NCBI RefSeq assembly: GCF_026745355.1
Contig: NC_079210.1
Coordinates: 20,713,132-20,777,131 of the forward strand
Source: Beta vulgaris subsp. vulgaris
Lineage: Eukaryota; Streptophyta; Magnoliopsida; Caryophyllales; Amaranthaceae
Reading direction: 5' to 3'
DNA length: 64,000 nt
The notes beneath the pieces were generated by a model that searched no databases, was not told where the DNA came from, and saw only the letters and a program-made list of their open reading frames with translations. Positions 20,781-33,699 of the stretch are shown here, in pieces; position 1 is the first letter of the stretch, and every line of letters begins with the position of its first letter. The translations under genes were made by a program, and so were the position numbers.

Positions 20781-23700
20781 AACTATAGATAGCTCCCCAA
20801 AGCCTACAATCCAACACAAAACAACAAACCACAACTAGATAAAGAGAGTTAGTACCAAATGGCTCCTAAGAGCACCATAACCATAACTTTTAGCATATAA
20901 ATAGGGGAGAAAAACTTTATATAAAATCGTAACATCAGCTACACATAATAATTCTTGTCATAAAGACAAAGTTCGATAACAGTTGAATACATAAGCTCAT
21001 CCCAAAACCTCATTTTTGGTGGCTTAAGACCATTCATATACAATTCATGCTTGAATTCAGTATGCTTCACAAGTAAGGTGCTTGCTTAAAAATTTCAGGA
21101 TTACTGTCCTTGCACAATCGCATTAAAGTAAGAATTTTTATCATGAAGATCACCACTTAGATCATTCAAAACCCTTTGGGTCTATAGCATTTAATTTATT
21201 TAGAACACGAATAGAGAGGGGATCCTTACACAAGGAGTCGACTGTCTCTAAACTAATGAAGGTGGTCACCCCACTGTTTAAATATTTATGCTTGCAAGCC
21301 TTAACCAGGACATGTCCCACTTTTATTTATTTGCTGAACTTCACCCACCCAGCGAGAATTCGGAATCACCCATCCTCCAAGGGTTGTTGTTCATACCGTA
21401 CCTTATTTGGTATCGGCCTTTACCCAACTGTATCCATAGTTTATTTACATAAATAGTTTAAATGCACAGTTTATCAATACCACACGTGTTCCTAAGAACA
21501 CATATTCATCCATGGAGAGGAAAAAGAATCACAACTACTATAGTGTTGCTAATAATCATTGCAAGACTTGAATCTTCTTTTGAAATCTTTTATTTTACGA
21601 CAACAATTTCACCTATTAGTTAGGTGTAAAGATATAAGAAAATAATCAATTCTTTACTTCTTTTAAAAGTCATATAGGCACTTAGTGGGATCATTTAAAC
21701 TTTAAGAAAAGGGTTGATTTAACTTGAACATGTGGAACATTTGTCAAAATAATTGCAGCAAAAACACTGAACTTAAAATGAACATAACTTCCTGCTCGGT
21801 ACTTCGAATTGGGAATTTCCAAAACATAACCTCAATAATTTTTAGGTCATGACTACTCAAAGGAACAATACCCGCTTCATAACACATATTGAGCATCTCG
21901 CTCCATAAATGTTGTTTACTTTCCCCATAAAACAATAACTAAATCATAATACTTATTTCCTCAATAACACAAACTTATATCTTTCAAAACTTATACTCTT
22001 GTTCTCAATTCGTATCGCATACCCAATTACAAAGTGTATCAACGACTTAAACTTCCGTCCGTAAATTAATACAAAACAAAACAAAGTTGAAATGTAATTA
22101 ACATATCCAAAATACCTGAATCTCAATAATCGTATTATAACACAAACTCGAATCTCAAATAATCTCACTTACCTCAAATATTCTTTTAAAGGAAGTAATA
22201 TACATAAAACGTATTCAAAATCAAACGTCTCTCCACAGTCGAACCAATAACATAATCAAAATGTAAATTATGTTTCTCAAAGACTTATAAGATAATTAAC
22301 TATTATCGAGACCCAATTTTAAGCTCGTACAATTAACCTGTAATATTTTACTTGTAGGCTATAAGGTATCCTCTAACACGTTTTTACAATTTCCTTCATC
22401 ATAATAGGATGTCTTTGTACTTAGACTTCCGTCTTTAACTTATAGCCTCGAAACTATAACATTCCAGAATTCTCATGATATGAACTTTCCCCTTAAAGGT
22501 TTTCTTCTCTCCAATACATAAACTCTCATTGCCAGAATATAACCTTATTACATTATCATAAATCACCTACAATTACTATGGCAAGTCAAAATACCTCACT
22601 CCATGTTTCCATGTTATAATTGAATATTCTATGATGCTATGTTCCATCTAAACTTTAGTATTTCCCAATACTCAAACCATAATAAAGAGTCTTTCGTACT
22701 TTCAGAATTCCATATAAAACTTATATCACAAATATTTCCACACTTGCCTTAAACCTAAAATTTTAACTCATTATCCTTGATCAAAATTTCTTTCTTTTGC
22801 TAATCAATAACAAAATTGAGAACCAAGTTTATTTCTAAAATCAGAATATAAAATCCAATTGCACCACACTTGAATTGGAATCAAAGGAGATGAGGAATTA
22901 AGAAAAATTAGCTTATACCTTGATATGGAGAGGAATACCAAAAAAATGACAGCAACAAGGCAAACAAGTTAGCAATGACAACATTGGCAAACAAAGCCAA
23001 CCACTACAGCAGCGCAACATAAAGTACAGCAACAGTGCTGAACTTGTGTAAGGCGTAACTCATAGCTCCGAACTCCGAATTGAGTGCTTTTTGTGCCCAA
23101 ATTCATTAGATCGAAGTTATCTAGAACTTTGATGCAGCAACAAAGAGCAAAATTAAATTGCATGTTGTAGATGATTGAGGCAATAGATTGTCGGAATAAA
23201 AACAGAGGAGAGAGAAATGAAGGTAGCAACACCAAACTTACAAAGGCCTTAACTCATAGCTCTAAACTCCTAATCGAGTGATTTTTGGGTCTAAGTTCAA
23301 TAACTTTTCGAGATCTACAACTTGGATTCATTAAGTTTGGGCAAATTGCGACTCCAAAATGCAGAAATCGAACATGCACATTACGAGGTATAAAATCAAA
23401 GGAGAGAGAAGATTATTGTTTGGGGTTTTATTTTGGTTTTGGGGTTTCTCCCAATTCTCAACCACTTGGGTAATCAAACTGAAATCTTGAAGAGAATAAT
23501 TGATTTAGGGAAAAATACACTTTGGCACTTGATTGAGAAGTTATGAAGAAGAGAGAGTGATGCTATACAATTAAGAGTAGATGACATGATGAGGAGAAAT
23601 AAATTGTAATTAAAAATGGGTTTCTCTTTATTTCAAAGCTGAAAATCCTTAACTCATTATATCTATTATATAAAATCCATACTAACTTATTTGTGATTGG

Positions 23701-23864
23701 AACTTATTTTAGACGATAAATAATAATTCTCAAAGTAATTTCTTTACTAATATGAACATAGCGAACTTTGACTAAAACGTGGCTGAAAATATCAACTATC
23801 ATACTTATCAAATCTCATTTATAAAGTCGTTATTAAACCTGCTTAAAATATAGGCTATTACACC
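20781..23864 (-). repeat. Tekay-like LTR, truncated
   Basis: Read on the minus strand, it starts at 23864 with TGTAATAGCCTATATTTTAAG, close to the start of the solo LTR at 49268 (TGTAATAGTCCTGTTTTTAAG). It interrupts the reading frame of the neighbouring chromodomain remnant. No opposite end or PBS is seen before the Athila LTR, so I infer that the Athila element inserted into it. The missing end, with a copy of the CCTTG target site, would then lie left of the window. Small open frames inside (for example 22969-23235) are not recognisable proteins. Confidence 0.6.
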
Positions 23865-24036
23865 TTGATTCCAAAACGAGAAACACCCGAAACAAGGCAA
23901 TAAAGTTAGTCAAGGTTTTATGGTCTAATCATCAAACCGAGGAAACAACGTGGGAAACAGAAGACGACATGAGAAAGCGTTATCCTGAACTCTTTTTTGA
24001 GGTACGATCATTGAGTTTCGGGGACGAAACTCCTTA
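23865..24036 (+). pseudogene. Tekay chromovirus pol end: chromodomain remnant
   Basis: The frame reads DSKTRNTRNKAIKLVKVLW, then SNHQTEETTWETEDDMRKRY, then a TAA at 24034-24036. This is the chromodomain at the C-terminus of Del/Tekay integrases, which targets insertion to heterochromatin. Everything upstream of it has been displaced by the LTR ending at 23864. Confidence 0.9.
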
Positions 24037-24143
24037 AGAGCGACGAATGTAATATTAACAAGCGCAAAGCTAATGTTTCGTTAATATTAAACATCTAACA
24101 TTTTGAAGTTCGAGGACGAACTTTGTTTTTAAGGAGGAGTAGA
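24037..24143 (+). other. Tekay 3' UTR and polypurine tract
   Basis: The phrase GTTCGAGGACGAAC(T) near 24103-24121, with a related one (AGTTTCGGGGACGAAACT) at 24013, is a hallmark of these elements; a similar phrase occurs at 42637-42655. The tract AAGGAGGAGTAGA at 24131-24143 immediately precedes the LTR. Confidence 0.8.
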
Positions 24144-24863
24144 TGTAATACCCCGAATTTTCAGAAGTTATTTGATTGTTTATTAAGGTTTAATATTATT
24201 TCCACTCAAAATTTATTTTATGATAATGTGATTTTATTTGATGACTATGTTTATTAATATAATTATTTCATTTAGTTTTGATTTTTTTAACAAAGTTTAA
24301 AATAAATCATTTACTTGTTTTATTATTCATTTTATTATTTCTAATTTATTAACTTTTTACATTTGATATGGGTATCCTTATACTAATTGTCCATCCATTT
24401 TTAGCAATTCAAAGCTCAAATACCAAGTCCAAACCCATATGTCTCTTAGCCAAAAAAAAAGAAAAAGTTAAATGAGAAAAAGAAAAGAAAAGAGGAAAAC
24501 TGATCTTCATCATCTCCCTCCTTCTCCTTCGTCTGGTTCACAGCTCAAAACCAAGAAAACTCAACACCTCCCTCTCCTCCCTTCTTCTTCGTCTGATTCA
24601 CAACACACACAAACCAAGAATTTCAACACAAAAATCTTAACTTTGTCAGCAAATAATTGAATTAGGGCCAATTTTTTTCAAAAGCTAAACTCTCACAACC
24701 ACCATTACATTTTCTGACCAACCTCTTCTATAAATACTGATTCACTCTCATCAAATTACTCAAGCAAACAATTCAAAAAGGTTTGCTTCAATCCTTTATC
24801 TCATTCCTTAAATTCTGATTTTTAATTTTGAAAATTTATAATGAAATCAAAACCAAACACAAC
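24144..24863 (+). repeat. Tekay 3' LTR, left piece
   Basis: It starts TGTAATACCCCGAATTTTCAG after the polypurine tract and has a TATA box (TATAAATA) at about 24729-24736. It is interrupted at 24863 by the Retand-like element and continues at 35841. Confidence 0.85.
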
Positions 24864-25353
24864 TGTTTCGGTTTGAAACAGTTAGCGTCCTCGCAAGAGT
24901 CCGCCAAGTCTTGAGAGCTCACGTCCTTGCTGGAAAGCTGCACAGGATGCAAACGTAAACTACCCTCGGGGTGGTTCTGAGGAAACCCCCTCCGACGCTC
25001 AAGTCAGATATTTGGACCACTAGGATGTAGAGAGAGAAATAAGAGAGAGAGAGATAAGCTATTTTCAGTGTGTAAGAGAATGTACCTGCAGAATAGTACC
25101 ATTGGGGTATTTATAGAAGTACTATTCCTCTGACAGGACGTATAATCCTTTGACACGTGTAGGGCTATGACGCATTTGACAGGTGGGAAGATTCCCTCTA
25201 TTTTGTCTTGTTAGGCGTCCGCCAACACTGCCGGTCCTAGGGGATGAACTGGCTCGAACGGTGCTTTTAATGGTTTTATCGTACTCGCGTCCATAATCTT
25301 ATTCGCGATCATAAATGAGAAGGCCGTTAATGAACTTGGGTTATACCCATACA
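24864..25353 (-). repeat. 3' LTR of the Retand-like element
   Basis: 490 bp, opening TGTTTCGG and closing CCCATACA on the plus strand. The minus-strand TATA box TATAAATA lies at 25109-25116. Confidence 0.96.
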
Positions 25354-25660
25354 ACTAGCCCGCCAGCATATTTTGTGGTCGCGACCACTGAAGATGTTGT
25401 CGGATGAACGCGGACATTTTTGCGACGGTATTTTTATATTTCTTTTTACTTTTGTCTTGATCTTTTGTCTTTTCTTAATGGGGTAGGTTTTTGGAGTGCC
25501 ACGTGTCGTCGTAGGGAGTTGAAGAATTTCGAAAAGTTAATGATTACCTTTTCCGAAAATCCTGCCCAAATGCTTTATTAGGTTTTAGTGTAGTTTCGAC
25601 ACTTGGCACGCATCTGAGAGGAAGTTGAAGAGTTTACTTAATCTTGGCCATTCATCCTGG
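25354..25660. other. Spacer between 3' LTR and antisense promoter
   Basis: No coding signal. A CACGTG (G-box type) palindrome occurs at about 25500, some 160 bp before the TATA box of the antisense gene. Confidence 0.4.
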
Positions 25661-25669
25661 TATAAAAGC
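25661..25669 (+). promoter_or_regulatory. TATA box of the antisense ORF
   Basis: TATAAAAGC on the plus strand, about 430 bp before the presumed ATG at 26098. It faces the opposite way to the LTR promoter of the element. Confidence 0.6.
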
Positions 25670-26097
25670 AAAAGGCGGTTTACTTTTGGAATTTTTTATC
25701 CTCTTACTTACAAAAAATCCTTTTCTTCTTCCTCTTGCTCTTCTGACTTAGCCCCCATTGTTCGAACTTCTTTTTCCCAAAACTCGATTTCTAGTGCTTG
25801 GTTCTTGCTGAAAAGTTTGCCATTTTCTTAGTTTCTTCGTCTCGGTTCTTGTGATACTAAGAATTTCGCATTTTTCCGACTTGCATTGTCTGGGTTTGCA
25901 CTTTGCTTTGGCTTTTGTGGTTCTCTGAGTTTAAAGTTTTCAGCTTTCAAGGTTGCTCTTGCTGTGTTGGAGTTTTGCCTGTCTTTTCCGGCGACTTCTG
26001 CTCTTTGTTGCCTTGCTTTTTCCGGCGACCTTATATTTCCAGTTAACTCTATAATTTCTCTTCTCCTTTTTTAAATCTTTTTTCGCGTTTTCGTCGT

Positions 26098-29057
26098 CAT
26101 GTCGGACTTGTCTGATAGCCAAAATGTTTCCGCGAAGCTTTTTTAACTGAAAGTGATCCCTCTTCTCCTTCTGTTGGTCCAAACTCTGAGCCTGAAAATA
26201 GCCCTATTGGGAGAACTAGGCTGTTAGCGGACATACCCCCACAACTGATAGAGAAAGGGAATTAAGGTCTAAGTTTCTTAACGACCCATCCACTCCTGAG
26301 GAGCAAAATTTGACTTTAAGGTATTTGACCGCTAGCCAAAGCGGCGATAAGCAGACGCTTAGGGAACTTAGGCACCAGATTCTGAGGCGTACCCGTAGAC
26401 ATCCGCCAGCCGATGCCGTCCCTGGGCTTGATGTCCCCCCCCTTAGGGCATGCTTGGTTAGATAGCTTGGCGGATGCGGGTGTGAGGGTCCCGTCCAACT
26501 TTTACGACCGCTTGCAGGAGTCAGTCACTCCTAATCCTCCTATTATTGATCTAGGTGACGACAGCGATTCTCCTGATAGCATGGCTCGAGGAGACGATAA
26601 GGAGGCTACCTACCAGCGTCGGACTGACGCCTCTACTTCGAAGGCTCCCATGGTTGAAGAGGTTTCCCGGACTGAGGAGGAAAATGAGACGGGGCCTGGG
26701 ACGGGAGCTCTTTGGCTTCCGGAAGATGATTGTAACGGCCCCCTTTCAGTAGAGATAAATGAGCCCTGGCGCCGTGATGCTTTAGAGCTGCACTATCCTC
26801 GAGTGGCTCGGAATTTGTATCATATGCCGGATTCTTACCGGCTGGTCGTGCCGTCCGAGGGATCTGTCGTACTGACTGCCCTCCGGCCATGTGGCTGTCT
26901 ACACTCACCACTTCGAGTTCGGCCTTCGCTTCCCTTTGGACTCTTTTTTGGTGGATATCTTAAAGGCCTTTAACGTCTGTTTGGCTCAGCTGACTCCTCT
27001 AGCCATCCGCAACATCATCGCGTACATCTGGGTGGTACGCTTTCTCGATTTCCGCCAGACTCTAAATTTGTTTCGCCGTCTTCATTGGTTGAAGAAGAAC
27101 GGGTCTTCCCGTCTGGCTGGATGGTGGTCCATCAGACGGCCGACAAAAAAGATGACGGTCCAACCTAAAATGACCAGCTTGAAGGGTTGGCAAGATGCCT
27201 TCTTTTGGTAGGGGTACCAGATGACTTTCCTATACGCCGTCATTTTACAGAGCCTGCCCCTCATATGGAGCTTCTGCCTCTGAAGCCGCTAACTAAGGAA
27301 GAGTTAGTGGCATATGATTACTTTGCATCAGCCGACTACGACACCACCTATGATGACGGGAAGACGGTTAGGACTAAAGAGCCTTCAACCTGGCTTCCCC
27401 ATACAAAGTACATCTGGGAGATAGACCTTGTCGGCTCTCCTTCTATCTCCGGCTTATGAAAATGGTAAGTGGTGTTGTCGGATTGGTCCGTCTGACGACT
27501 TGTTATTTGTTTCATGTACATATGTATTCCCTTTTAACCCTTTTGGTTCATTTCTTTTGCAGGCCTTGACCACCTTGACCTTGACGCTCTCGCGTTGACA
27601 GTGAGCATCGCCGCTAACACATTTGCCTGCTCCTCCCTCATCTGACTACTTAACCATGCACAGCTCTACCAACGGCGTCGAGGAGGAACCGCCACGGCCC
27701 TCAGAACCTTCGGAGGAGGGTCGCGGCGCGTCCACCAGTGTTCGCGTCCCAATTCTGCCGCTACTTCAAATGCCCCTCCATCCCTCGCTGTTCCTTTGCG
27801 GTCTCTGCCACTCGGACCGTCAATAGAGGTGCTATAAACAGGAGGCGCACCAGGGAGCCAACCGTTGAGACTCTGCTGCCAACAAAAGGCAAGCAACTGA
27901 AGAGCCTGGCGCCTCTGCTGCTAATGAGGTGGTGCAGGTGGAGGATCTGGACCCGAATACCTCTGAAGGTATTCAGGGAGAGGGTGGCCTTGATGCGGCC
28001 TGGGTAATGCTGGCGGCACTTCGCTGCTTTCTCGGTCCACCTCTTCTCTTCGAGAGAAACTGAGGGAGCTGATTGCTACTCCCAGTTTCCTTTCGAATCT
28101 CTCTCCTGGCATCTTTTATCGGTTCCGGGAGTGGATCGAGAAGAAAGAGGTGCCGCTAAGCGACGCGGTTGCTGCTGCTTTTGCTCCCCAGACCGTCACT
28201 CTTGGTAAGGTCTATCAGCCTAACTGGGACGTCAGGGAGGACGAATCTTTGTACTCTGACATCCCTGAAAACGGTGGCATCCTTGCCTACCGTATTCTTA
28301 AGGGTATGCAGCTACCCTTAGATCGTCCTTCAGGCTCCCTGAAGACTCCGGCTGCTAGGTTGGCCCATGATCAGCTAGTGGTATGACTTAACTTTCCCTT
28401 TCTTTTTTTTTTTTTTTTTTTTTTTTTTGCAATGTACTGACGTCCCTTATTTTCATTCATAGGCCAACAATGCTGCTATCGAGCTGATAGAGCAATACTT
28501 GGAGTACCAAAGGCTGACGGACACCTACAAGGCTTCCCTGGAGACCTGCCAGGGATGTTGAAGGAGGCTGAGGAGAAGGTGGCCCTTAGAGGATGAGGTG
28601 CAGACTCTGAGGGATAGGGCGGCCTTGCTGGAGAGGCTGAGGAGAACGTCAAAGCTTTGACCAAGGCTGTTGAAACTGCCAACTCTGAAAGGAGATGGCG
28701 GTTCTGGATGCTTCTGCTGCTGAAGCACGGGGTGCCGCGAAGGCGGTTGCTGAGTTTAAAGGGTCCGATGACTATGTGGCGGAGCTCCACAAACGGTATG
28801 ATGGTGGCTGGACAGCTGCCATGAGGTGCGTCTGCAAAACCGTTCCTGGTTTCGACTGGAACGTGATTGAAGATGCTCATGCTGCCGGTCAGCATCTTTC
28901 TCCGTTTGAGGGGGATCCGAACTTCGCCGACGAGGATGTTATTGCCGACGTCGACCCTCGCGACTCTGAAGCCCCCCTTCTTGAAGTTTTTGGCGGCCAT
29001 CTCTTAGCTCCTCTTGTTCTTCAAACAGTTTTTAATTTCTTATCTTTCATCCTGTAA
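26098..29057 (+). pseudogene. Antisense extra ORF (Transposase_28-like), spliced
   Basis: The frame starts at an ATG at 26098 (MSDLSDSQNVSAKLF) and changes frame several times. Near 26895-27215 it carries the block FEFGLRFPLDSF, LTPLAIRNIIAYI and KGWQDAFFW. This matches the 'putative gypsy type transposon' domain (Transposase_28) of extra ORFs in Tat elements. Two short introns are visible: 27465-27562 (GTAAGT to TTTTGCAG) and 28381-28462 (GTATGA to ATTCATAG, with a long T tract). The third exon gives a coiled coil and ends with a conserved-looking block (YVAELHKRYDGGW, then DVDPRDSEAP) at a TAA near 29057. Its function is unknown. It lies between pol and the 3' LTR on the strand opposite to gag-pol. 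Multiple frameshifts suggest decay or base-calling errors. Confidence 0.75.
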
Positions 29058-29375
29058 AGACTTCTTCAGATTTTGTAATATTGTAATTTGCCTTTTGTTG
29101 GCGTTTTTTGGACAATTGCTACATTTAATTTTGCTAAGTACTTTTCATTTGGACTAAAAGCCTTTTCTTTTAAATTGGCCGCCACAGTATATCTTTTTGT
29201 AGTTGGCTGCCAAGCCAGTAGCTTTTAATCTATAAAGTACTTTTGTCTATTTATGCAGCTTGTCGTATTTCCTGCTTTTATTCTTCCTTGTTATTTCGCG
29301 TTCATAATGTTCGTCGTATCCGGCTTTGATTATGTCTTCAACTTAGGTGTAGGGTTTATCATCTGACTGCTAATA
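29058..29375. other. 3' flank of the antisense ORF
   Basis: T-rich UTR-like sequence; no gene or repeat seen before the tandem array. Confidence 0.4.
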
Positions 29376-29672
29376 CACTTAGCCTGTTATATGGCTTTGT
29401 TCGTGTGCTAGGTCTGTCATATGACCGTTAATGCACTTAGCCTGTTATATGGCTTTATTTTGTGTGCTAGGTCTGTCATATGACCGTTAACGCACTTAGC
29501 CTGTTATATGGCTTTATTTGTGTGCTAGGTCTGTCATATGACCGTTAACGCACTTAGCCTGTTATATGGCTTTATTTTGTGTGCTAGGTCTGTCATATGA
29601 CCGTTAACGCACTTAGCCTGTTATATGGCTTTATTTTGGTGTGCTAGGTCTGTCATATGACCGTTAATGCAC
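29376..29672. repeat. 59-bp tandem repeat array, five copies
   Basis: Five near-identical units of 58-60 bp. Each contains two imperfect hairpins: AGCCTGTTATATGGCT and GGTCTGTCATATGACC. The array lies between the ends of the convergent pol and antisense ORF. Retand elements are known for amplified tandem repeats in this region. Confidence 0.93.
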
Positions 29673-29814
29673 TTACTTTTTCCATAGACGTTAACAAAGG
29701 TATGATACAATAACAAACAAGAGAATTTATCGGAACGCTGGTGTAGGTTATATTATTTACGTAATTCAATCAAAGGCTCTTGGCCAATTACAATTATTCC
29801 TACACATAATACTT

Positions 29815-32800
29815 TTTCAGAACATCCGCATTCCAGCAGTTCTTGAGTCTTTTCCGTCCATATCTTTAAGGATAAAGGAACCGGGGCCTATCTTCTGAGC
29901 GATTACATATGGGCCTTCCCAGTTCGCAGTTAGCTTCCCTTCAGCATGCGCTTTACCAGTGGCGGCTGTTCTCCTGAGGACGAGATCATTGACCTCCAGC
30001 TGCCTTTCCCAGACTCTCTTGTTGTAGGCTTTACTGATTCTTCTTATAAGCAGCTGCTCTTAATTCCGCCATGAGCCTTACCTCGGTAGGAAATCCAGAC
30101 TTTCCTTGAGAGCCTGTTCATTCGCGCTAGATCCTGATATTCACCCGGTATGAGGGCAGACCCACCTCGACCGGCACACTGCTTCTGCTCCAAAGCCAGT
30201 TTGAAAGGATTTTCTCCCGTCGCTTCTTTCTCTGTTGTTCTGTTCGACCATAGGACGGCAGGCACCATATCTGCCCATTTTCCCTTAAATTCATCCAGCT
30301 TCTTCTTTAGGGCGTTTAGGATTTGTTTATTCGCGGCCTCCGCTTGGCCATTGCTTTGGGGGTGGCACACAGCTGAGTATGCGAATTTATCCTGTACTCT
30401 GTCAGGAAAGCTTGAATTGGACGACAGTCGAACTGGACGCCATGGTCGAAAACAATAGCCATGGGGATCCCAAATCTTGTCATTATATTCTGCCAAATGA
30501 ATCTCTTGACTTGGTGGGCTTTAATTTGAACTGTCGGTTCCGCTTCTATCCACTTTGTGAAGTAATCTATGCCCACTATCAAGAACTTCCTTCCCCCGGT
30601 TGCCTTTGTAAACGGCCCCAGGATATCCATCCCCCACTGCGCAAACGGGATGGGACAAAATATGGGCTGCAGATCATTGGCTGGTCTGTTGATGACGGGA
30701 GCAAATCTTTGACACTTATCACATTTTTGACATAGCTCTGAGCATCCGCCAGCATGGTTGGCCAGTAGAACCCTGCCCTTAGCGCCTTTAACGCTAAAGC
30801 TTTTCCTCCAATGTGATTGCCGCAAATACCCTCATGTATTTCTTCCAGTATCTTCTTCGCTTCCCATGCCGTTGCGCATTTTAGTAGAGGCAGGCTAAAT
30901 GACTTTCTGTATAGCTCTCCTGTATATGATGTACCAGTTTGCCTGTCGTCTTAACTTCTTCGCGGCGAAGGGATTGCTTGGGAGTACCCGTCAGTTTGTA
31001 CGCCACCAGCTCACTGAACCATTCCCCCTGCTGGTTTACCATGTTGACGGTCACAATCTCTTCTAAAATGCTCTTGTCTTTTTGCATGTCTATGGTGACC
31101 GTCCTTTCAACGTTGAATGAATTGGAGCTGGCTAGCTTAGAAAGAGCATCTGCTTTTGCGTTCTCCGCTCGCGGTATGGCCTGTACTTCGAAACGCCGAA
31201 GCTGAGCTATCAACTCTTTTGCCTTCTGCACATACTTCGCCATGTTTACTCCTCTAACTTCAAAGTCCCTTTGAGCTGGCCGCTAACCAATTGAGAGTCA
31301 GTCTTTAGTAGTACTTGCTGGGCCCAGCCGCCAAGCACATTCTTAGACCAGCTATGGCTGCTTCATACTCCGCTTCATTGTTTGATGCTGGGAAACCGAA
31401 TCTGATAGCGTATGAAAAGTGTTACCTTCCGGGCTTGTCATTACTATACCGGCTCCTGAGCCGCTATCAGCAGCGGATCCATCTACTTCCAATAGCCAAC
31501 TTTCTTTCTGCTCTATTTCTTCTTCTTTCATACGAGGCCTCTACCATGAAATCCGCCAAGGCCTGAGCTTTAATGGCGGTTCTGGGCTTGTATTGAATAT
31601 CATACTCAGATAGCTCTACGGCCCATTTCAGCAGACGACCCGAGCTATCCATCTTCTGAAGAGCTTTTTCCAGTGGTTGATTTGTGAGCACCTGGATGGG
31701 ATGACAATCGAAGTATGGCCTGAGTTTCCTGGCTGCTATGATGACTGCCAAGGCCATCTTTTCTACCAACTGGTAACGGCTTTCTGGGCCGTTAAGGATA
31801 TGACTTATAAAGTATAGGGGCACTGTCGTTTCTCCTTCTCCACCAATAGTACGGCCGCGACCGTCTTTGGTGACGCTGAAACATACAACTGCAGTACGTC
31901 CCCTGTCCGGTCTTGTGATTGTAGGTAATTTTTTCAAGTGCTCTTTCACAGCCGCGAAGGCTTTGCTCTGGTCTTCCCCCCACTCGAACTTTTTGTTTCC
32001 CCTCAACAGAGCGAAGAAAGGCAAGGCCTTGTCGGCTGACTTGGAGATAAATCGGGTAAGTGACGCCATTCTTCCTGTTAACCTTTGGATGTCTTTCACC
32101 CCCTTAGGTTCTGGCAAGGTCATGATTGCCTGAATCTTTTCCGGATTCGCATCTATTCCCTTTTGCTGACAAGAAAACCAAGAAACTTCCCAGCCTTCAC
32201 TCCGAACACACATTTTTTAGGATTAAGCTTCATCTGGTACCTTCTCAGCGTTCTAAACGTTTCAGCCAAGTCCTCTAGGTGCTCGCGGTCAGATTTACTT
32301 TTGACAATGGAGTCGTCAACATAAGCTTCTATGTTTCTGCCTCTCTGATCCGCAAACACTTTATCGACCAACTTCTGGTAAGTGGCTCCGGCATTACGAA
32401 GCCCAAAAGGCATCGCCTTATAATTGTAAACTCCACAGTCTGTTATAAATGCCGTCTTCTTTCTATCTGCTCGAGTAACTGATTTGATGATATCCTGAGA
32501 ATGCATCCATAAAGCTGAGCAGAGCATGGCCGCTAGTAGAATCTACTAACTGGTCTATCCTAGGCAAAGGATAGCATCTTTTGGGCAGGCCCTATTGAGA
32601 TCCGTGAAGTCCACACACATTCTCCATTGGCCGTTCGCTTTCTTTACCATAACGACGTTAGCCAACCATTCTGGGTAGTCACATGGCTCGATAAATCCTG
32701 CCGCCAACAATTTATCTACCTCCTCTTTTTTTTATTCTTGTCTGCCGAAAAATTTCTTTTCTTCTGCTTGATTGGACGGACGGCACTATCCACATTTAAG

Positions 32801-33190
32801 CGATGGACAATTACAGAGGGTCTATCCCTGGCATCTCATCAGCGGAGAACGCGAAGACGTCTGCATTCTCTCTTAAGAGTGCCACCAAATTGATCCTCAC
32901 CTCCGGATCTATATCTGTCCCTACAGCCACCGTCCTCGCCGGATCTTCCGCCAGCATTTCTTGCTGAGTTTCCCCATCAGGCTTTGGCCTTGGCGTATCC
33001 TCTGGCCTGGCCTCTAACTCCTCCATTGATATTTCCATCATCTCCTCCTTATCTTTTTCCGATTCTTTCTCTCCTTGTTCATTCATCGCGGCCCTTCTTT
33101 GAGCCCTTCTTTGCTTTCTTCCGGGTGGATTTGCTTCTTCCACTGGCATCCTCCTAGCTGGCTGTTTCAGGTTGTCAAATAGCATGACTT
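29815..33190 (-). pseudogene. Retand-like pol: RT, RNase H, aRNH, integrase
   Basis: Minus-strand domains in order: a linker with DVFAFSADEMPGIDP (about 32811); RT with EWLANVVMVKKANGQW (about 32690), MPFGLRNAGATYQ and the catalytic YVDDSIVKS (about 32310); classical RNase H to about 31470; a second, archaeal-type RNase H (LLKTDSQLVSGQLKG, then AIPRAENAKADALSKLAS, about 31320-31130); and integrase with CQKCDKCQRFAP, Asp in WGMDILGPF, FDHGVQF (where DNG is usual) and Glu in SNGQAEAANKQIL. Frames change at about 32530, 32170, 31460, 31250, 30830 and 30420, and stops follow after 30044. The frame fades near 29815. All domains are recognisable, but none of the long parts is continuous. Confidence 0.92.
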
Positions 33191-33415
33191 TGCTGCCTCC
33201 TGGTTCCCCTCAGCTTAGCTGTCGTCCCTCATTGGTGACGTACAGCATTGTCAGATGATAAGTGGAAACGATACCCTTGGACATCATGTATCAGAGGACG
33301 TCCCACTATGGCGTTGTAGGCCCAGGAACGTCTACCACCAGAAATTCAGTCATGACATCCCGGACTTCATTGCCGTCTCCTATCCGGACCGGGAGGCTCA
33401 CCAAACCCTCCGGAG

Positions 33416-33664
33416 TTACAGACGCCCCGGTGAACCAATTACAGGATACCGGACAGGCTTCAAGTATTCTCGTCCTATCATCAATTTTTCGAACGTTGAG
33501 AGATACAGGATGTTAGCTGAGCTTCCACCGTCTACCAGGATCCTATGGACCAAACAATTCGAAATTCTTAGAGTGACCACCAATGGGTCATCATGAGGGA
33601 AAACCACATGCTCTGCGTCTTTAGTGTGAAAGTCATTGCCGGCATGGCTGGCGGATGCCTCCAT
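33416..33664 (-). pseudogene. Retand-like aspartic protease
   Basis: The block HDDPLVVTLRISNCLVHRIL leads to VDGGSSANILYLSTFEKL. The active-site triad is DGG in place of the usual D-T/S-G, followed by the typical SSANIL. It lies between gag and RT as expected. It may be active in this form in the lineage, but it is out of frame with its neighbours. Confidence 0.85.
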
Positions 33665-33699
33665 TCATGCTTTCATTGAAATTGACTTGGTGCCTGAAT

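Noticed and set aside
26633..26911. Minus-strand 92-codon frame
   Set aside because: Shadow of the antisense-ORF exon on the plus strand, which has the recognisable domain nearby.
29376..29672. CRISPR-like array
   Set aside because: The 59-bp units are contiguous with no unique spacers, and the context is a plant retrotransposon.
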